64,000 bases of DNA, from positions 49,877 through 113,876 of the forward strand of contig NZ_BFBX01000071.1 in the NCBI RefSeq assembly GCF_003851045.1, in the 5' to 3' direction. A model generated the notes under the pieces. It made no database searches. It saw only the letters and a list, made by a program, of their open reading frames with translations, and was not told where the DNA came from. Every line of letters starts with the position of its first letter. Position 1 is the first letter of the stretch. The stretch comes from Paenibacillus sp. 598K (GTDB taxonomy: Bacteria > Bacillota > Bacilli > Paenibacillales > Paenibacillaceae). Positions 59,758 through 64,000 of this stretch are shown here, piece by piece. Both the position numbers and the translations under genes were made by a program.

Positions 59758-61443
59758 TTACTTGAAGCTCATCCGCTCAAATGGCAGCTCGAACTGGGTC
59801 TGCTTGAAGGCGATGCCTGCCAGATTGGCGGGCGCCACGACGGTCACCGCTCCGTTCGTCAGCGGGATGAACAGCGCCTCGTCATGCACGATCGTCAAAA
59901 TGTCCTTGTACAGCTGCTTGCGCGTCGCCTCGTCGGTGGAGATCATCACTTCTTCGATCATCCGGTACAGCTCCTCCGCTTGCGGGATGCCGCTCGTCGT
60001 ATACCGGTAGGAAGAGGCGGCGGCAAATGCGGTCACCGTGCTCTGCGGGTCGTAAGCAAGCCCCCAAGTCTGGTTGAACAGCAGCTCATAGTCGCCCGTA
60101 GAGCGGCGATTGGCGATCGATGGCGATTCCTCGCCAACCAGCTCCAGCTTCATGCCGGCTGCGAGCGCCTCGCTTTGCAGCATCTCAGCTTGCGTCTTCT
60201 GCGAGGAGGAGTTGACGTCATAGTAGACCTTGATCGCGAGCGGCTTGCCGTCCTTGGCGCGGATGCCATCCGAGCCGCCGCTCGTCCATCCTGCTTCCTC
60301 CAGCAGCGCTTGAGCTGCCGCCGGGTCATAGGCGCGCGGCGTCAGCTCGATGTCTGCGTACGGCACATTACGCGAGAACAACGTCTCTGCGGGCGTCTCT
60401 GTGCCGCTGAAGATCGTCTTGCTGATCGTCTCGCGGTCGATCAACTGCCAAATCGCCTGTCGCACCGCCTTGTCGCTAACCGGGCTGGCGGTGTTGCTGC
60501 TGTTCGCTACCAGCAGCTTCGTATTCATCGGCTCGCTGCGGACGATCTGATAGTCGCCGGAATCGACGAGCCGCTGCATCGCGTCGATATCGATGCTGTC
60601 GGTGCCCCGGTCATCTGTGAAGACGAAGTTCACCTCGCCCTTCTGCAGCGCCAGATAGGTCGTCTCTCCTGCCGGCAGTACCTTCGCGGTGATCTGCTTC
60701 ACCTGCGGCGCCCCGCCCCAGTAAGCGTCATTGGCCTCGAAACGCGCGAACTGATCGGTCACCTGCTCGACCAGCTTGTAGGGACCAGTGCCGTGATAGC
60801 CATTGACGCCATCCTTTGTGCCGCCGTCCTTGAAGTCCTTGGGCGAGAGGAAGACGTAAGGCCGCGTCATGGACAGCTCCAGCAGCGTCGGATAGTAGGT
60901 TTCCTTCAGCTTGAGCTCGACCGTGTATTCATCGAGCGCCGTCACCTGCTCCAGCTGCGTCGACAGCTTGATCCACGCGTGCTTCTCGGCATTGGCCTGC
61001 ACCGCTTCGAGGTTCAGCTTGACCGCCTCGGCGTTAAACGGCTCCCCATCGTGGAACGTCACCCCTTGCCTCAGGTGGAACGTGTAGGTTTTGCCATCCT
61101 CGGAGATGTCCCAGGATTCGGCCAGCAGCGGCTTGAGTCCGTCTGCCGTGTTTTCCACGAGCGACTCGTAGACCATGCCTTGCGCCGGCATCGAGCCGGG
61201 GTACAGATGCGGATTCATATCGTTCGTATCCTTGGCTACCGCATAGATCAGCTCCGACGGCTTGCCAGACTCCTCTCCGTTGTTGCTCTCGCCAGCAACG
61301 CCGCTCTTGCCTTCGGCGCCGCTCGCTGCGGCGTTGTTGCCGGCTCCCCCGTTATTGCTGCCTTCTCCTGTGCCGCTGCAGCCTGCTATCCACACGATAG
61401 CGAGCACGAGCGTCAGCAGTTGGACCGCTTTTTTTCTGTTCAT
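59758..61443 (-). CDS. cntA: Metallophore-binding lipoprotein, CntA-like
   Basis: A 561-residue family-5 solute-binding protein. Signal peptide with lipobox IVWIAGC (Cys22), a Gly/Asn/Ala/Glu linker to about 60, then the SBP_bac_5 fold: LAESWDISEDGKTYTFHLRQGVTFHDGEPFNAEAV, GTGPYKLVEQ and EALFIPLTNGAVTVV. It would capture the metal-opine complex. In S. aureus CntA takes staphylopine bound to nickel, cobalt or zinc. The ATG at 61443 follows GAGGAGTG. An upstream frame to 61491 lacks a site and would spoil the signal peptide. First gene of the leftward operon, with a Fur-like box in the promoter. Confidence 0.93.
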   Translation of the reverse strand: MNRKKAVQLLTLVLAIVWIAGCSGTGEGSNNGGAGNNAAASGAEGKSGVAGESNNGEESGKPSELIYAVAKDTNDMNPHLYPGSMPAQGMVYESLVENTADGLKPLLAESWDISEDGKTYTFHLRQGVTFHDGEPFNAEAVKLNLEAVQANAEKHAWIKLSTQLEQVTALDEYTVELKLKETYYPTLLELSMTRPYVFLSPKDFKDGGTKDGVNGYHGTGPYKLVEQVTDQFARFEANDAYWGGAPQVKQITAKVLPAGETTYLALQKGEVNFVFTDDRGTDSIDIDAMQRLVDSGDYQIVRSEPMNTKLLVANSSNTASPVSDKAVRQAIWQLIDRETISKTIFSGTETPAETLFSRNVPYADIELTPRAYDPAAAQALLEEAGWTSGGSDGIRAKDGKPLAIKVYYDVNSSSQKTQAEMLQSEALAAGMKLELVGEESPSIANRRSTGDYELLFNQTWGLAYDPQSTVTAFAAASSYRYTTSGIPQAEELYRMIEEVMISTDEATRKQLYKDILTIVHDEALFIPLTNGAVTVVAPANLAGIAFKQTQFELPFERMSFK

Positions 61444-61494
61444 TGATGATTGCACTCCTCTTCCAAGAATAGAAATCGAAACCAAGACCACTTA

Positions 61495-61524
61495 ATAGTA
61501 ATAATAACTATTATCATTTGTCAA
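61495..61524 (-). promoter_or_regulatory. cntA promoter with Fur-like box in the spacer
   Basis: On the minus strand TTGACA (61519-61524), an 18-base spacer and TACTAT (61495-61500). TAATAACTATTATCA (61502-61516) matches 12 of 14 fixed positions of the Fur 7-1-7 box and fills the spacer, where a bound repressor would block RNA polymerase. Confidence 0.75.
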
Positions 61525-61572
61525 TGATTTTTTCGTGGTTTGCCTCCCTATCCTAACCGCCAGAAAAAACAG

Positions 61573-61632
61573 TTGACGAACTTACAATATATTACTATGA
61601 TGGAACCGTGTTTATTCGTAATAATTACGTAT
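61573..61632 (+). promoter_or_regulatory. cntK promoter with Zur box at the start of transcription
   Basis: TTGACG (61573-61578), a 17-base spacer and TATGAT (61596-61601). ATTCGTAATAATTACGTAT (61614-61632) contains TCGTAATAATTACGT, 13 of 14 fixed positions of the Bacillus Zur box, placed a few bases after the expected start. Zinc-dependent repression of the synthesis arm is predicted. Confidence 0.82.
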
Positions 61633-61668
61633 AAACACAACATTCCCTCTATGGAGGTGCCTCTTCCG

Positions 61669-62532
61669 ATGGAAGCTGTTACGTTCGTCAAATGCTCTCC
61701 CGCGAGCAATATGACCATCCTCGTCCTGAGCGAGCTGCCGCAAGAGCAGCATGCCCCCGTCGCTGCACAGATGATGGCGTACGCTCACCTCCACGCGGAG
61801 CAAGTCGGCTTCGTCTCTGCATCGACGCAACCCGGGGTCAGCGCCAGACTGTCGATGGCGGGCGGCGAGTTTTGCGGCAATGCGGCACTCTCGCTCGCTG
61901 CTTGCCTCGCCTCCGAGCGACAGCTGCCTCCGGGCGACCCATGGGAGCTGGCGATAGAGGTAACCGGTGCAGCAGCCCCCATCGCCTGCCGGGTCGAGAG
62001 AACGGAGGTCGACTATGTATGCGAAGCTGTCATGCCGCTCCCCCGGGCCATCGAGCAAGTCTCCCTTCCGTTCGAGGGGCGCAGTCTTGAGGTCGGCATC
62101 GTCCGTTACTGCGGCTCGTTCCACCTCGTCGTCGATCTCGAGCGTTGCCCGCTCGATCTGCCGGCAGCCGAGCGTCTGGCCAGACTGCTGGGCGTCGCCT
62201 CAGGCGAAGCGCTGGTCGGCGTCATGCTCTACCAGCTAGCGACGCGCGAGATGACGCCGCTCATCTATCTCCCCGCGCTGGATAGCCTGATCTGGGAGCA
62301 AGGCTGCGGCTCCGGCTCCGCCTCGCTCGGCAGCTATCTGGCCTGGCGTGAGGAGGCCCCCGTCCAGCTCGACCTCGAGCAGCCCGGCGGGACGATCGGC
62401 GTCACTGTCGCTTGTACCGGCCAGCGCCTCGTCTCGGTTCACATCAAGAGTCGCGTCAGTATCGTAGCCACAGGGACTGCTTATGTTCGCCCAAGCGTCC
62501 ACTACCCACTACTGTCAGGAGGAATATTGTGA
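61669..62532 (+). CDS. cntK: Histidine racemase, CntK-like (DAP-epimerase fold)
   Basis: A 287-residue cofactor-free racemase that turns L-histidine into D-histidine, the first step of staphylopine-type metallophore synthesis. The two catalytic cysteines are Cys69 in GGEFCGNAA and Cys213 in QGCGSGSAS, 144 residues apart, the same distance as Cys72 and Cys216 reported for S. aureus CntK. The ATG at 61669 has GGAGGT 10 bases upstream; a second ATG at 61651 and a frame start at 61540 lie before or over that site. It overlaps cntL by four bases. Its presence predicts a D-His-based product. Confidence 0.93.
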   Translation: MEAVTFVKCSPASNMTILVLSELPQEQHAPVAAQMMAYAHLHAEQVGFVSASTQPGVSARLSMAGGEFCGNAALSLAACLASERQLPPGDPWELAIEVTGAAAPIACRVERTEVDYVCEAVMPLPRAIEQVSLPFEGRSLEVGIVRYCGSFHLVVDLERCPLDLPAAERLARLLGVASGEALVGVMLYQLATREMTPLIYLPALDSLIWEQGCGSGSASLGSYLAWREEAPVQLDLEQPGGTIGVTVACTGQRLVSVHIKSRVSIVATGTAYVRPSVHYPLLSGGIL

Positions 62533-63356
62533 CGACTATGAATATCCACTCCCCTTTGCTTTCTTATCTGGAGCGTTTCCGACAGGCTTCCGCCTCTGCG
62601 AGCCATGATCCTGCGCGGGAAGACATGCTGCAGCGTCTGCTCGATGGCTTCGCCGACTTCGTAACCCGGGCAGAGCATCGCCATGCCTGGCAAGCGCTGG
62701 AGCCGGGTCAGCTCGCGCAGCTGCAGCCGTCGATCCTGGAGCTGCGCGAGGTGTCCGCCCGTTGCGTAGCCGAGCTGGAAAAGATCCGCGCGCGCAAGCT
62801 GCTGCAAGGCGGCGACGCCAAACGCGACTATTTCGCCAACATCGAGGCTTCGATCGAGGAAGAGTTCGGACGCTTCGCCCGCTCCCCCATCTCCGAGGTC
62901 GTGCTCGTCGGCTCAGGCGCCTTTCCGATGACGCCGCTGCTGATCGCCCGGCGCACGGGAGCCCGCGTCGTCGGCATCGATATCGACGGCGAGTCGGTCG
63001 AGCTGGGGCGGCAGATCATCGCCCGCCTCGGACCCGAGCTGCCGATCCGTCTGGAGCACACGACGCTGGACCGGCTGGAGAGTATTGGCGAGGCATCGCA
63101 TATTATTTTCAGCTCCACGGTAGCTGTGAAGTACGAGCTGCTGGACGGGCTGCATAGCGTTGCGCACCCGGATGCGGTCGTCATCATGCGCTTCGGCGAC
63201 GGCTTGAAGTCTGCGTTCAACTACCCGATGGAACAGACTGACGCGTCCAAGTGGCAGCTCGTCGAGACGACGGCAAGGCCGGAGCATGTATTCGATGTCG
63301 CGCTCTATCGGAGGGCCGTAGTGTCGGCGATAGCCGGAGATAGGGCGAGCCGATGA
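62529..63356 (+). CDS. cntL: Nicotianamine-synthase-like aminobutyrate transferase, CntL-like
   Basis: A 275-residue enzyme that moves an aminobutyrate group from SAM to D-histidine. The Rossmann-type SAM site reads EVVLVGSGAFPMTPLLIARRTGARVVGIDIDGESVELGRQI, as in nicotianamine synthases, and the N-terminal helical part is of usual length. I chose the GTG at 62529 (GTG ACG ACT ATG AAT) because AGGAGG lies 6 bases before it; the ATG at 62538 is 15 bases away. The GTG overlaps the cntK stop and the gene's own stop overlaps cntM. Confidence 0.92.
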   Translation: MTTMNIHSPLLSYLERFRQASASASHDPAREDMLQRLLDGFADFVTRAEHRHAWQALEPGQLAQLQPSILELREVSARCVAELEKIRARKLLQGGDAKRDYFANIEASIEEEFGRFARSPISEVVLVGSGAFPMTPLLIARRTGARVVGIDIDGESVELGRQIIARLGPELPIRLEHTTLDRLESIGEASHIIFSSTVAVKYELLDGLHSVAHPDAVVIMRFGDGLKSAFNYPMEQTDASKWQLVETTARPEHVFDVALYRRAVVSAIAGDRASR

Positions 63357-64000
63357 GCGTACTGACGCGCGTACTCATCGCCGGCACTGGACCGGCAGCC
63401 GTCCAGCTCGCTGTCTTGCTCAAGCGTTGGCATGGCAGCTCCGTCGCGATCGTCGGACGACAATCCGTCCGGTCCGCGCCGTTTTTCGAAGCGCTCGAGC
63501 ATAACGGCAACCTGCTGTCCGCCGAGGCAGGCAAGCCGACGCTGACAGCGCTGGCGGGCGAATGTCGTCTCGACGGGTGCTTCGCTGGATACGCGACAGC
63601 CCGGGGCAGCTGGGATACGCTGCTGCTGGCAGTGACTGCCGATGCCTATCTGCCTGTGCTGGCAGAGCTGCAGCCCGAGCTCCTCGCCTCCCTGCGCTGT
63701 GTGGCGCTGCTCTCGCCGACCTTCGGTTCCCATGCGCTGGTGCGTCAGTATCTGCGGGAGCAAGGGAGCAACGCCGAGACGATCAGCTTGTCCACCTATC
63801 TGGGCGACACGCGCAGGGCGAGCGACGATGAGCCGACGCGTGTGCTCACAGCCGCCGTCAAGCGCAGAGTCTATATCGGCTCGGCGGGTGAGGGCGAGCG
63901 GCGTGGGACAGAAGCGGGCGCATCGGGTATGAGTGAGGGCGGTCCGGGAGCGAGTGAGAGCGAGTCGGGGACGAGTGAGGGCGAGTCGGGGACGAGTGAC
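63353..64000 (+). CDS. cntM: Opine dehydrogenase, CntM-like, 5' part (runs off the window)
   Basis: First 216 codons of the NADPH-dependent enzyme that joins the CntL product to pyruvate or alpha-ketoglutarate. The nucleotide site is VLIAGTGPAAVQLAVLLKRW (residues 8-27), followed by VAIVGRQS. LLSPTFGSHALVRQYL and STYLGDTRRASDDEPTRVLTAAVKRRVYIGSAG follow. Known CntM proteins are about 430 residues, so half is missing to the right. From about residue 179 the chain turns into a Gly/Ser/Glu/Thr-rich stretch with a 21-bp DNA repeat, unlike the known family; this insertion is still open at the window end. The ATG overlaps the cntL stop. Confidence 0.9.
   Translation, partial: MSVLTRVLIAGTGPAAVQLAVLLKRWHGSSVAIVGRQSVRSAPFFEALEHNGNLLSAEAGKPTLTALAGECRLDGCFAGYATARGSWDTLLLAVTADAYLPVLAELQPELLASLRCVALLSPTFGSHALVRQYLREQGSNAETISLSTYLGDTRRASDDEPTRVLTAAVKRRVYIGSAGEGERRGTEAGASGMSEGGPGASESESGTSEGESGTSD
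63895..64000 (+). repeat. Ser/Gly/Glu-coding imperfect tandem repeat inside cntM
   Basis: Units of the type gagtcggggacgagtgaggg recur with a 21-base period at the window end and drift upstream into gggagcgagtgagagc-like sequence. In frame they read SESESGTSEGESGTSD. The array is cut by the window end. Confidence 0.75.

Overview
The window looks like the chromosome of a GC-rich member of the Bacillota, most likely Paenibacillus or a close relative. The evidence is strong AGGAGG-type ribosome binding sites, many GTG and TTG starts, Gram-positive lipoproteins, YesM/YesN-type two-component pairs beside sugar ABC transporters, copper-amine-oxidase-like stalk domains, HxlR, MerR/TipAS and SdpR-like regulators, and Fur, Zur and PerR boxes of the Bacillus type. 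No rRNA, tRNA, CRISPR array, prophage or insertion sequence was recognised.

Layout. Bases 1-3503 hold the start of an MFS transporter, a repeat-rich lipoprotein, a radical SAM/SPASM protein and an M29 aminopeptidase. Bases 3523-8240 are a five-gene minus-strand operon for NAD metabolism: a NrtR-type Nudix regulator, a divergent PRPP-synthetase-like protein, a NAMPT-like protein, an ADP-ribosylglycohydrolase and a small membrane protein. Its parts match the chemistry of the phage NARP1 pathway, which rebuilds NAD+ from ADP-ribose and nicotinamide. Bases 8248-14867 carry an APH-family kinase, HAD phosphatases, a very large hybrid histidine kinase, a CYTH protein and SpeD. Bases 15054-18786 are a redox block with HxlR, a nitroreductase, AhpF and AhpC. 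Bases 18814-22541 are mostly small proteins of unknown function.

Bases 22647-27034 are an iron module: an AraC regulator, then a strong Fur box, then an NtaA/DmoA-type flavin monooxygenase, an IruO/YumC-type reductase and a siderophore-type binding lipoprotein. Bases 27077-39518 hold a membrane-anchored serine protease, a HAD phosphatase, a GH78-like rhamnosidase, HtpX, a chemoreceptor, an SdpR/SdpI-like autorepressor and membrane protein pair, and two exported proteins. Bases 39583-41124 are a PerR-controlled catalase. Bases 43062-51194 are a complete carbohydrate ABC importer with its own YesM-like kinase, an extra membrane-anchored binding protein and a YesN-like regulator. Bases 51356-52976 are an ECF sigma factor with a DUF4179 partner.

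Bases 54915-64000 (running off the end) are an opine-metallophore locus of the staphylopine/bacillopaline kind. The transporter arm cntA-B-C-D-F plus an MFS exporter reads left, and the synthesis arm cntK-L-M reads right. The short intergenic region carries a Fur-like box inside the cntA promoter and a near-perfect Zur box just after the cntK promoter. The visible part of CntM ends in a Ser/Gly/Glu-rich repeated insertion. A 51-bp, six-copy tandem repeat lies at 53920-54225.
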